A stretch of 35,479 nt of DNA, from positions 1 to 35,479 of the forward strand of contig NZ_CP023018.1 in the NCBI RefSeq assembly GCF_022406875.1. The letters are read 5' to 3'. A program made the position numbers and the translations under genes. Shown one piece after another: positions 1 through 11,500 of this stretch. The notes beneath the pieces were generated by a model. That model saw nothing but the letters and a program-made list of their open reading frames with translations. It ran no database searches and was not told where the DNA came from. Numbering within the stretch: position 1 is the first letter of the stretch; every line of letters starts with the position of its first letter. Source of the stretch: Ectothiorhodosinus mongolicus. Its GTDB lineage: Bacteria; Pseudomonadota; Gammaproteobacteria; Ectothiorhodospirales; Ectothiorhodospiraceae.

Positions 1-2580
1 GCCCCAGCCCCAGTCACAGCCCCAGTCTCATCACAAACGGCTTCTGTTGCGCCGCAGGCGGTGGCAACCAAAACAGAGGGAGAAATCATCACGCTCAACA
101 TGAGCTTGCGCCTTGGGGATGTCCGATCCAGTGGGATGAGTCTAGACGGCCGTTCTCTTTATGTCTGGCTGACCGAAAATGCTGTGCTTAGCGAGTGGCG
201 CGACATTGCCGCACGTATCACCCGTGATTTGCCGTTTGCGGAAGCCGCGCGCGTGCAAGACATCGCCGGCGATACTTATCTTATCGTGGAACTGTCTCGG
301 CCCTTAGTCTTATTGGATGAGGCCGTGTCTATCGTCGATGTGGAACGCATGTCATGGGAGCTGACATTCCGCGAGAGGCGTTTGGCCGACACTGGCTCTG
401 TGGGTCTTGCGGAAATCCTACCCAAGGGTGCATTGCAAAAAGTTCGAGTCCTGCAACAAGGGCCGCTGATCACACTGGAATTCTCAGGTTCCTCCGAATT
501 CTTCGCCGAGATCTATCACCACGATGGTCGCGATGCGCTTATTGTCGAGTTTCCGGGGGACAGCGTGCGGGCGGTGCGAAGACTGTTGCCCGCAGATCTC
601 CCGTCAGCGCTCGGCGAGGTGATCGTTGAAACCAGTGATGTTGGGCGCGCGCGCTTGGTCATTCCCGGTGCGCCACACATCGATTTGGTGGATGCCATTG
701 CCAGCGCAGATGACACCCTAGAGACCAGTAGGCTCTCAGTTTACCTCGTGCCCGATGCGCCGGTGCGCGCCGACCTCGCCAAAGGTCGCTTGGATGAACT
801 CAATCTTGATACCAGCACTGGCTTGGATGTTTTGTTAGATGGTCCTAGAGATGCTCGCATTAATGCTTATTTATTGCCGTCTCCCAGCCGGTTCATGCTG
901 GATTTGCTCGGAGTTTCGGTTGAGGAGGCAGAGCGTGCCATCCGCGACTTTAACCCAGATGGTCAATACGTCGCCGGCATTCGTTTTGGTGAAACCCAGC
1001 TCGGTTCTACGCGCATCGAACTTACCTTAACCGAAGCCTACGCCGATGCCATGGGCACGGATGTTATCCCGTTCCGCCGGGTGCTTGAGCCCAATACCAT
1101 CGCTTTAGCGCTACCAGAGGCGGGTAGACCATTGCCACAAGTCGACACCGAGCCTTTGCAGCTCCCCGGCAGGGCTTTAGCAGAAGCCTTAAATCTGCGC
1201 GCCCCACCTGAGGTAGAACTCTTGGGTGAGCCGGCTCAGGTGATCGGCTCAATACGCCTGGACGCTGCCTTTTATGAAGACCGCGATCATTCTCCCATGC
1301 CCATCGTCACCGATCGCTTCTCGCTGATGGGTAGCTTCCTTAAGGCTTTGGATAGCGATCCCTCCTATCTAGCGGCTTTAGCTGAGTTTCGCATTAATGC
1401 CGAAGCCTTGCCCCAAGCCCGAGCTGGCTTGTTGCCCACTCTAGATTTCAATTATCAGTTTGCCAATATTCAACAAGATGTGCGCGCCTCTGGCACCTTG
1501 GATTTGGGCCGCACCCGTTATAACAGCAATCTTGCCAGCCTGAATCTCACCCAGCCTGTGTTTCGTGCCAGCGCTTTTGTCGCAGTTAATCAGGCACGGT
1601 TAGCGGTCGAACAAGCACAATTGGCGGTCTTGGTCAGTGAACAAGAACTGATGGTTCGTTTGGCCACGATTTATCTCAATGTCCTGTTGGCCACGGATGA
1701 ACTGCAGCTGGCTCAGTCCGAGCTCGACGCCTTTACTGGTCAGTTTGAGCTAGCCAACACCCGTTTTCGCGCTGGGATTGCTGATCTGGCCGAGTACAAC
1801 GACTCTTTAAGCCGCATGACCATCGCCGAGGCCCGTTACATTAAGGCCGAGAACACCTTGGACGATGCCCGACTCGCCTTCAAAGAGATCGTTGGCGAAG
1901 AAATTGGGATTTTGAGCGGGTTCCAGGGGGACTTCCGCGCGGCATTGCCATTCCCCGCTGCGGTTGAGCCTTGGATCGATGCCGCCCTCGAACAGAATCT
2001 GGCCTTACAGACCCGACAGTTGGCCACGAGAATTGCCGATCTACAGGTGCGTCGTCAGCGCGCCGATCGGCTGCCCACTTTGGACTTTGTCGCCACTATC
2101 CGCCGGTCATCGGACGATCAGACCCTGTTCTCGCCGGAGCGTCAGGAATTGGATGCCGCTGAAGCTTCGCTGCGTCTGAATATGCCGCTATACGGCGGCG
2201 GGCGCCCCAGTTCGCTGATTCGTGAGGCCGGCGCTCGCCGTGATCGCGAGACCCAATTGGCCGAGCGTGAGCGCCGCAAGTCCGAACGCGATGTGCGCTC
2301 CGCTTTCTTAGGCGTTAATGCCAGCGCACGTATGCTTGATGCGTTGCGTGAAGCAGTCCGCGCTGAGCAAGTGCGCCTAGAGACCCGTCTACAGGGCTTT
2401 GAGACCGGCGTTGAGTCGCAAGTTGCCGTATTAGACGCTTATCAGCAGTACTTTAGTGTGCGCCGGGATTTTGCCCAAGCGCGCTTTGATTATCTGATCA
2501 ACCGGTTATCACTGAAACAGGCTGTGGGGACGTTAACTCGCAACGACCTGGCCGAACTTGACCGCTTGTTGGTGAACTGA
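1..2580 (+). CDS. AMIN-domain / TolC-family outer-membrane efflux channel (5' end missing)
   Basis: Predicted outer-membrane channel of the TolC family, which spans the periplasm and opens to the outside in type I secretion or efflux. From about base 1306 the protein shows the two-fold TolC repeat: helices with the pattern LPQARAGLLPTLDF, a strand motif LNLTQPVF, then a second copy with LPTLDF and LRLNMPLYGGG, and long Ala/Gln/Glu/Arg-rich coiled helices to the end. Before it lie about 400 residues of beta-type sequence. The part at about bases 820-1035 reads like an AMIN domain (periplasmic, found in secretin PilQ and in amidases). The frame is open through base 1 with a Pro/Ala/Val-rich linker, and the GTG at 61 has no visible ribosome site, so the real start lies upstream. 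The next gene begins 17 bases after the stop, so the channel probably serves that giant exoprotein (inference). ABC and fusion-protein partners are absent from the window. Confidence 0.85.
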   Translation, partial: APAPVTAPVSSQTASVAPQAVATKTEGEIITLNMSLRLGDVRSSGMSLDGRSLYVWLTENAVLSEWRDIAARITRDLPFAEAARVQDIAGDTYLIVELSRPLVLLDEAVSIVDVERMSWELTFRERRLADTGSVGLAEILPKGALQKVRVLQQGPLITLEFSGSSEFFAEIYHHDGRDALIVEFPGDSVRAVRRLLPADLPSALGEVIVETSDVGRARLVIPGAPHIDLVDAIASADDTLETSRLSVYLVPDAPVRADLAKGRLDELNLDTSTGLDVLLDGPRDARINAYLLPSPSRFMLDLLGVSVEEAERAIRDFNPDGQYVAGIRFGETQLGSTRIELTLTEAYADAMGTDVIPFRRVLEPNTIALALPEAGRPLPQVDTEPLQLPGRALAEALNLRAPPEVELLGEPAQVIGSIRLDAAFYEDRDHSPMPIVTDRFSLMGSFLKALDSDPSYLAALAEFRINAEALPQARAGLLPTLDFNYQFANIQQDVRASGTLDLGRTRYNSNLASLNLTQPVFRASAFVAVNQARLAVEQAQLAVLVSEQELMVRLATIYLNVLLATDELQLAQSELDAFTGQFELANTRFRAGIADLAEYNDSLSRMTIAEARYIKAENTLDDARLAFKEIVGEEIGILSGFQGDFRAALPFPAAVEPWIDAALEQNLALQTRQLATRIADLQVRRQRADRLPTLDFVATIRRSSDDQTLFSPERQELDAAEASLRLNMPLYGGGRPSSLIREAGARRDRETQLAERERRKSERDVRSAFLGVNASARMLDALREAVRAEQVRLETRLQGFETGVESQVAVLDAYQQYFSVRRDFAQARFDYLINRLSLKQAVGTLTRNDLAELDRLLVN
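820..1035 (+). other. AMIN-like periplasmic domain within the TolC-family protein
   Basis: The stretch has the AMIN layout: a strand with LDVLLDGPRDARINAYLL, the Pro-x-Arg-hydrophobic-x-hydrophobic-Asp signature PSRFMLDLLG, then VAGIRFGE followed by TRIELTL. In known families AMIN domains bind cell wall or localise periplasmic machines. A related but weaker beta unit appears upstream (about bases 430-700, with ALIVEFPGD and RARLVIPG), so there may be two or more copies. The assignment rests on pattern reading only. Confidence 0.55.
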
Positions 2581-2584
2581 ATGT

Positions 2585-2588
2585 GGAG
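2585..2588 (+). promoter_or_regulatory. Ribosome binding site of the giant gene
   Basis: GGAG lies 9 bases before the ATG at 2598 and 6 bases before the in-frame GTG at 2595. Both starts are usable; I chose ATG. The site lies in the 17-base gap after the TolC-type gene, consistent with co-transcription. Confidence 0.6.
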
Positions 2589-2597
2589 ATCTGAGTG

Positions 2598-5500
2598 ATG
2601 AGCGCTGCGCCTGATGATCCCCGACTGACCCGAGCCCGGCTAACCCGACAAGGCGGTAGCTCACGCTGGCGTGCGTGGATTAACCGCTCCATCGATCGGC
2701 GCCGCGTCATTACCGAACGTCAACCGACCACCGTGGTTGAGCTGCTCGAGCCGCGCTATCTGCTCTCGGCCGATGCACTAGTGGTGCCACCACATCATGA
2801 TGAGCATGAGCTCAGTATCAATCTCAAAACCGAGGCGGAAAAAGAGCTGGGCAACACCGCGCCCGAAACACAGGATGCTCAGGCGCAAGTCAACGAGGTG
2901 ATCTTCATCGACACCAGCGTCGATGATTACCAAACCTTGGTGCTGCAAGCGCTCAGTGATCGCACTGACGGCGACGGCAACCTTGCACCCACGCAAGCGG
3001 AGTTGGTCTATCTGGACCAACACAGCGATGGCATTGAACAAATCAGCGATTGGCTCACTCAACACCAAGATCTGCAGGCCATCCACATCGTCACCCATGG
3101 CGGTCCCGGCAGTATTACCCTTGGCACCACCACGCTAAACAGCAGCAATCTCAGTCAGTATGCAGAGCTGATCAGCGCCTGGACCGAAGCCCTAGCCGAT
3201 GGCGCCGATATCCTGTTCTATGGCTGCGAAGTCGCCTCGGGAGAGCAGGGCAAGGCATTCGTCGATGAACTGGCCAACCTCACTGGCGCCGACATCGCCG
3301 CCTCGAAAACCAACATCGGCAACGAACTCCTCGGCGGCAACTGGGACCTCGAATACCAAACTGGCCCCATCGAAGCTGCATTCCTCTTCTCCGCTGACCT
3401 TGATTACGGCTCTCTTTTAAGTTCATCTAGTGTTGATGCAAATAATTGGGAACTAACCGATACAGATCTAAATAATTTCCTGGAGGCGATGCGCCGTCTA
3501 GACTTAGTTGGGAATGCAGCCATTGGCCAAGATTTGTTTGCCGCAGCGATCGAAGGGTTGAGCTTAGCGGGCGAAGACGACCTCAGCCTCAATGACCTAC
3601 TGGGTATCACAGATGCCACCACCGCCTTCGATCTCGAGAAGACCGTCAAGTTTTACCTCCAGCTCGAACGCCTAGCGCATCTCCTTAACAGTCAAACGGG
3701 CATTTCGGCTGAACGAGATGGGGTTGCTGTGAAGATCACCGGCGTTAACGCTTCTGAGCTCGGCGCATACAACCTACTGGATGAGAGTGATCATGAGATC
3801 GCTGATGTATCGCGCTCAGGAACCAGCATAACGTTCTCATTTGACACCGAAGAACATCGCGACGGACTTGTCGATTTATCCTCATTTAAGTTTATTACTC
3901 CCGACTTTAAAGATGTAACGGCCTCCGTAAGACCATTAACGAATACCAAAGTATCAGACGGTTCAGAGCCCTCTGAAGATGGGGTTGGCGTGTTCAATGT
4001 GTCTGACTACGCGACGGGTGAAGGGACAGGAGGGCATTTTTATCGTGGGTATGCATTTACCCTTTCACAGAGCACAAAAATAAGCGCGCTTACCGGTGGT
4101 GCCACCACTGATTCGAGCGGCAAATTCACTATAGTAATCTATACCGCGCAGAGTGCCTCCAACGGTGTGGAGCCTTTAGATCAGATAGTCGCAATTGATT
4201 ACACTCCAGATGGAACAATAAAAACGCTAGATATTACTGAAGTCGAATTGGATGCTAATCAGCTTTACATTATCGCTCAAGGAAGAACTTCAGGTTCCGG
4301 CCAGCATTTAACAGCAACTGGTTTAGATCCTAACCAAATAGTTTCCTCATCGCTTTTTACCCAATGGGGTCCCAGCTCTGATGAGTTCAGCTCAGGCGCA
4401 AATGCAGGTGTTTATCGCTGGGGAGAGGGTATCTCCTCTTTTTCGGGTCAAAACGGCGACATTGATCCTTTCGCACCAGCTCTTGGATTTAGGGTTGCCA
4501 CCGTAAATGGTTCAGCACTCACTCCAGCCTCTTTACCTACAACGCTCGAGCCCATGTTAGATGGCGAAGTCTTGACTTTGACAGCACAGTTAGGTAGCTC
4601 GGGTTCAAGCTCGGCGGGTGTGTTTTTCGAGTACGGCTCTGAGTCTAACACCTCGGTAACAGGGACTCTCAAGCCGGCAACCCTAAATACAGAAACCAAC
4701 GAATTTACCCTAGACGTAACTGATTTTTCGCCCGGAGACACTCTTTATTACAGAGCTGTTGTGATTAATGACGCGGGTCGTACGAACGGGGACCTATTTA
4801 AGGTTGAGGGGAGCGCTGGCGCTGCAGAGATTGCTCAGGTACTCAACGATGAGAGTTCGCGTGGGATATTCACCGCCTCCGACAGTAAGATAAGTCTTGC
4901 ATATGCAGGAGATGAGCCATTGGGTGCTGATCTCTCTGCGGTAAAGGCGCGAATGGTTGTGAAAGATGGTGCTACACAACTTGCTGACCTACAGGTGGGT
5001 GGCAGTGAAAGCGTTTTCACCTTCACCCTCGGTGGAGATCTAAGCTCTGCTGATGAAGTTACGGTAACCATCCCGGATACGCAATTCGCTACCCTAACGT
5101 TACCTGCAGGTAGCAACAGTTTGGATGAATTATCTACAAATGTACTTAGGCTCTCAGCGATTGCTGACTTTGTGAGAGAACACAGCGGTTTATTCGACAT
5201 AAGTGGCTGGAACGTAGGGGGCGGATTGAATCTGGTACCCGTTAAACAGAGTGTAGATCAATTCGGCTTCCGTCTTTTCCATAGCGCCGATGACCAAGAG
5301 GTGAGCGGGAATCATCAGTTCACTCTAAATCCTGGCGACGGAGGATGGACACTTGAGACGCTGAATATCAACGTCAAATACTCGCTGAATTATGAGCTCG
5401 AGGCACTGATTACTGAAGATGCAGAGAGCTCTGACCAGAAATCTGTCATTCTCAAGTCGGATGGTTTTACGTTGTTAGTCGATATAAAAGACGACGACAC

Positions 5501-8500
5501 CAACGGTGATTTCAATCTTCAGAGCGGTCTCGCTCTCACGCTGTACGACCGCGATAATCTCGATGCGCTAAACCTAATCTTTAGGAATGAACTGGTCGAA
5601 GATAGGCCGTGGGATCGGGTAGTCACCGCTACCATCAACGGTTCGCTCACTCAGACAGTCGACAGTGAACAGAGAACCTATCTTATTGTTGGGGAACTCG
5701 ATGATTGGGTCTTGAGGCCTTCGTTTTACGAGGATTTCGAAATCCAGGCTAGCGATTTCGATGCGTGGCGGGAATATTTTGCTGAGCTCTCCGCCGTTGG
5801 CGCACAACTGGATCGTGACCCTGCCTTAGGTGTAGAGCTCCCGCTCATCGGGACCCCGCTTTATGATCTGTTGTTGCCCAATGATGGGCGTTCTCTGGGC
5901 GATATATTCTCTTTCTCTTACTACCGGGATGGCTTGGAGCGCACCAACGTCTTAGAAGATGTCCTCGCCGACGGTCCGACCTATGCCAAGTTGATGGCCA
6001 AGATCGGAGAATACCTTCGAGGTGAGGGCATATACGCATCACTTGAATCGTTAATTCCTGTTGATTTCAGTGACACGCCATTTTTAATCGAAGGCGGCAG
6101 GTCGCAAACCAACCGAGATGAGCTTGATTTTGGTGTATCGCTGAATCTTGGTCGCGTATTTAATGAGCCAGTCACCTTCAATGATATGCTTCAGTCTGTG
6201 GGTCTGGGTTGGGCGGAAGGCATGGGGCTTCCTCTGGTCTCGAATATGACGGCGCGGATTGACCACAGGAACATCACTAAAGACCCGAATGGACTCCTCG
6301 AGCGCATGGCGGGCGTGGGTGTTGTAGTCGGTTACGAGGGATTCAAGTTCAGCACGACTGCCCCCCGGGCGAATTTTGATGCTCAAGGTTTGCTCGGTGC
6401 TGTGCCCGTTTTATTGCAAGGAACGCTCGATTTCGATAGTGGCGAAGTCACCGCGGCGGTCAATCTCTCCGGTAACGACCGACTGGTGCTCACGGCAGAT
6501 AATAGCTCAGCAGCCGTTAAGGCTTCGATTGATTTTGATATCGGTGGTGAGCTGTTTGGTACGTCGCTTGCTGATATTGCAGGGAATACTCCCAACATAC
6601 AATTGAACTGGGGCGGGGGTACAGCCACTGCATGGTCTAACCTGCATTCACTCACACTGGCTAAAACATTTTCGAATCTCGAGCCGTTGAGTGCGCTTTC
6701 CAGCCTGCGAGCGCAAGACATCCTTCTTATGTTGGATGACGTCGGCTTCTATCTGGAGGGGCTGCGTGATTCTGCGGAGTTCGACGGGCTGCTGCCGTTT
6801 ACTGACCTGCGTGTCGGGGACACTCTGGACTTCAGCGCGGCGTTCTATGACCTGTTCGCAGACCAACTGCTTCGTGTTGAGCAATCGGTGTTTGGTAGCG
6901 GGATCATCTCTCCGGTCCTAAGCAGGGATGTCTCGTTCGACATTCACTTCCAGCGGCCGGGGGATCCACGCGAGCAGGTGCTGACGGTAACGGTCGACGC
7001 CAGTGCCACGCGCGAGTTCACGCACATCAATCAGCTGGCAGAACTGATTGATAAAACCATTGCGGAGGCATCAAATGCAGTCTTGGGATATCAGCAGTTT
7101 GATATCGCAACAAAGACATGGATAGATGTTGCTGCTCCTGCAGCGAATGCACCGATCCCACTCCTAGTACTGGTTGAGGGCGACTCTGGGAACAACGCAG
7201 AGTTTCTGCTGAGGACGATTGCCAGTAGCGGTAAATTTAAGCTGACTTATGCTGGTGAGCAGACAGAAGCCCTGTCTCTGTACACCGATGCTCAGCGACT
7301 GCAAAACATACTTGAAGCTTTGCCTGGCATCGGCAAAGGCAACGTTCAGGTTACAGGTCAGGCAAAAGACTGGACCATTCGCTTTGTCGGTGATCTTGCT
7401 GATCAGAACATCACGGGCCTGACTGCGGCATTTGTGGGAACTCCTACGCGCGCTGGTCTTGTCGAGGTGCGGGCGCAGAATTTTGATCGCGTGGATCAGG
7501 GCCCCGATATCGGCAACATCAATGGCTCTCTGGTCTTTTCGCAGACCGATCCCATGACATTCGAGCAGCTTCGTATCGCACCATCCGCTGGAGTGTCCTT
7601 TACACAGGTGCAAGCGGGGACAGGAGCAGGCACCGCTAACCCACAGGCCGCCATTCAGCGCATTCAGCTTGTGCATGTCGCTGGTGGCAGCTTCAAAATT
7701 GCCTTCCAACTAGGTAACGATCGCTATGTTACTGACAGCATTGATCTCGAACTGAGTAACGGCAATGGGGCAACATACAGCAGTCGTATTGCTAATGCGT
7801 TGAATGCGGCAATTGCTGACTCCGATCCCTTTGAGGCAGCAGTGACTGACCCCAATAACGGTGGGCCAATTACCAATCAGGGTGTCCAGAGTTTCGACAT
7901 TTCGGTTACCGGCGAAGCTGTGGGGCTGCGCTTTGCGAATCTAGAAGCGGATGTTGAGCAAGTGTTGTCAAAGCCTGGCGCTTTGACATTTGTTACGACT
8001 CTGCGTAATGGAGCGCCTGCGGTCGGCCCCGAGGCGGCCCGTAGCGAACTTCAGCGCCTTACATTTGACAATATCAGTGGCGGGTCATACGTACTCGCAT
8101 TGAATGTGGGTGGGACGAATTTCTTCACACCGCGCATCCATTGGACCAGCAACGACGCGGCAAGCATTCAAGGCGGATTGGTTGCTCTCCTGCAGGAGGC
8201 ACTTGGTGCTTCCAATGTCTCTTCCTCGGATATCGAGGTCACCGAAAAAACGGGACTTGGATCAGAAACAGGACATACGTTCGATGTTGAGTTTAAAGGA
8301 AATCTTGCTGGCATCAACTTTAATCGACTTAATATCAACGCCGCGCAACTGCTGCCAAGTGAGCGGTTGCCTGAACTTGAATCTGGCGTAACCACAGCAG
8401 ATGTTGGTACTGGCTTCACTAACCTGACTAATCTCGGTCTGCCATTGGCCTCGGCTAACCAGCAGATCTTTGCCGAGCCTAACTTCGAGACCTGGCAGGA

Positions 8501-11500
8501 TTTGGCCAATCGGTTTGTTGCGGGTATGCCCCATGACTTTTCGGTTAATCCGCGTTTTGATCCTGCTACTCAGCAAATAGCGTTCGATCTGGTTGTTGGT
8601 CGGAGCGAACAATGGGTTGCTGCAGATATTGCGCTGGATGGCTCGGTGGGTGTCTTGGGCGGATTCGAGAGTGACGCGCGCCTCGATATAAAGCACGACA
8701 CCCAAGTACTCGGAACCATCATCTTTGATCTTTCTAGTGTGGCACCTCCATCAGTAGAAGGAGGGGGGTTTACCTTTTCCGAGCTAGTAGGAAGGCAGAC
8801 TAGCGGCTTAGCGATAGGATCAAATATTGGATTTTCTCTACAAGTGGATGGAAAGACATATGACGCTGTGTATATCGAGACAAGATCTATAGATGGCGTC
8901 GCTGAATTAGTGAACGGCGGTGAAGATGACGGGAAAATTCTTCTTTCCGATCCAGCGCCTCCTGCGGATGGTGGGTCGATCGAGTTTAGGCTGTTTCGTG
9001 ATGTTGGTAAAGATAGAGCCGTAATTTATACGAAAATTGCTTCTGGAACGTCGGACAATGACGGAACAAGTTATGAACTTTTGCTGGATGGCGGTTCTGG
9101 AGGTACTAGTTCCCTCCTAGGCAGCTCATTGCCTAATCCATTTAGCGCAATGGTTAACAGCCGTGCAAACGCGACTTTAGTTGACGCGATCAACGCCAAC
9201 AATGTTTTCTGGCTCGACCCCAAGAATTTTTGGAAGACCGAGTATTACAAGCCTTCGTCCGGCAGTGGGTCTTTTAACCTTATTGATCTTATTCTACTGA
9301 ATTCGCTTCAGCCCAATGCTGACAAACTCATTTTAGAATATGAAGTAACGATCGATCAAGCGGAGCCAGTGAGCAACGTGCTGGGTTTTAATGACTCCGG
9401 GCGGGTTACTTCAGGCTCGTTGATCGATGCCATCAATTCCGTTTATGCAGTCGCGCGGGAAGGGGAATTATTACTTTCAGATGTGCTGCTTGCCTTGAAT
9501 CAAGGTGACAAGCCCACCGTTTCTGCTGAAAAGTACAGTAATAACCAGCCTATCGTAGAGGTTGTCGGTTTGTCTCAAATTACGACAGACCCTGGAGACC
9601 CATTACATCAACGTGGCTTTCAAAACCTTGGGCAAGCCTTTGAGTTTGCCGTAAACGATGACAATGAAGTCGTTTTCCGTGTTAATGCCAGTGTCGGAGA
9701 GGTTCGCTTCATCAATCCTGTTGGTTTTAGTGAGGCTCAATCTTTCTCAGTCAATTCAGTACTGGGCCTAACCCTAGTGCCAATGTTTCCGACGCCCGAT
9801 CCGGATGCGTTCTTGCCATCCGATGGTGTGCTTGACAGTGATGCAACGCTTGAGTTTGTACTGAACAACGGCGAATCAGTTGCGGTGACGATTGCGCGCG
9901 ATACCAATAATGACTCTGTTGCAGATTTGATTGCTGATATCAATGCCGCCCTTGACAATTTAGTTTTTGGTTCAAGCCCAGGGCAATTTGAAAATTCATA
10001 TTTGCAGGCTCTTGATTTTTCCAACCTTGGTGAGATCCTGCAAGCACGTTTCGTATCTACCGAAGTCAATTCCGTCACGAACCGTGGATCTACCACCTCT
10101 GAAAACGGCTACCTAGCCTTCGATATCATCACGCCTCTGATCTCCCGTCTGCGTATAGACATTCCTGACGAAAGCCAGCCCGGCGTGCGTCAATTAACGA
10201 TTGCACCGGGAGTGGAAGTTCGCTCCACCGCATCGCGCATGCTCGTCGAGGATCTGGAGATTACCGGATCCTTTACTGGGGAGGTGCATGGGCAGCCTGG
10301 ATCTGCCTCGGCTAACGTTAACGTGGATAGAACCGCCAATGCTGTGCTGGGGCTGGTGAATATTAGTATGCAATCCTTTGAGGTTGAGGGTAACAATTAT
10401 AAGGGGGAATTTTCTTACAAGATCGATGGGGCTGTTACCCAAGAAGTCTCCGGCGATTATTTGGCAGATATAGAGGATTTGATTGCTTCTTTGAGTGGGC
10501 AGGGCGCGCAAATTGGACTGCCGTCTTTTAGCTCGTTCCGAAGTGCCGGCACTCCATTTTCAGGTGAGGCGCTTAATAGTGACGGCCGTCTCGAGCGAGA
10601 TCTGGGTTTAACTGTGACATTCACCTCCGGGTTTGGGGGAGATGGGCGCAGTTCTCTTGATCTCGACATATTTTTGGCCGCTTCTGACACGGCAAATTTC
10701 ACGGTTTTATCGGATTTGGCAGGCGCTCTGAACGATCAGTTGACGCATGCTCTGAAGGCTTGGGCTAATGGGAATGGTTCGATCCCTGCAGCTCTGACGC
10801 AATTTGAAGTCTTCTCCGCAAACAGCACGCGGCTTATATTCACTCCGCCCGTGATTAATGGCTCCGCCATCCGCACCGAAGTGGCCGATCGTCCGCTGTT
10901 GGACAGAGTGTCACAAGAACGTTTGGAATGGACTAATGCCAAGGCCGCTCTAAATTTGAAGGGCATTGAGGTAGAGCTCCTCCCAGAAATGACATCAGCG
11001 GGTAGCACGATTGCTGACCTCGTGATGAGATTATCCGGACATAACGCTGAAAGTGATGCGGACAACAATCTGATCCAGTCTCTTCTGGGTCGGGAGGCGC
11101 CCCTGCCTGATGTGGAATTGCCAAACTTTGGTGCCTATCAGGGTTTGGTGGATAAAAGCTGGTCAGATCTCACAAATGAACTCAGTTATCTCCCGCAGCT
11201 GCTTGGCAATCTCGCCAATATGGGCGAGTTCAACTTGTTCGACCAATCAGTTCCGATTCTTGATCAGACAGTCAATGAGTTCTTTGAACTGTCTAGTGTT
11301 TTTCGGGATATCTCAAGGGATCTGAGTGCGTTTTCTGATCTAGGATTACTGGATTTTCGTACTGCCTTTGCAGAGGCATTCGGTGTTGCACAAGAGGCCA
11401 TAGACATCGAGCTCGACACTGCAGGGAGTGAGGCGCTGCTCATTTCGCTGCCACTGGAAATCGAGATTCAGAGGTTGGCACGTTTCGACCTGCTGTTAAC

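Noticed and set aside
61-63. GTG as the start of the TolC-family gene.
   Set aside because: There is no ribosome site before it, and the same frame continues open to base 1 with a Pro/Ala-rich linker typical of the interior of a protein.
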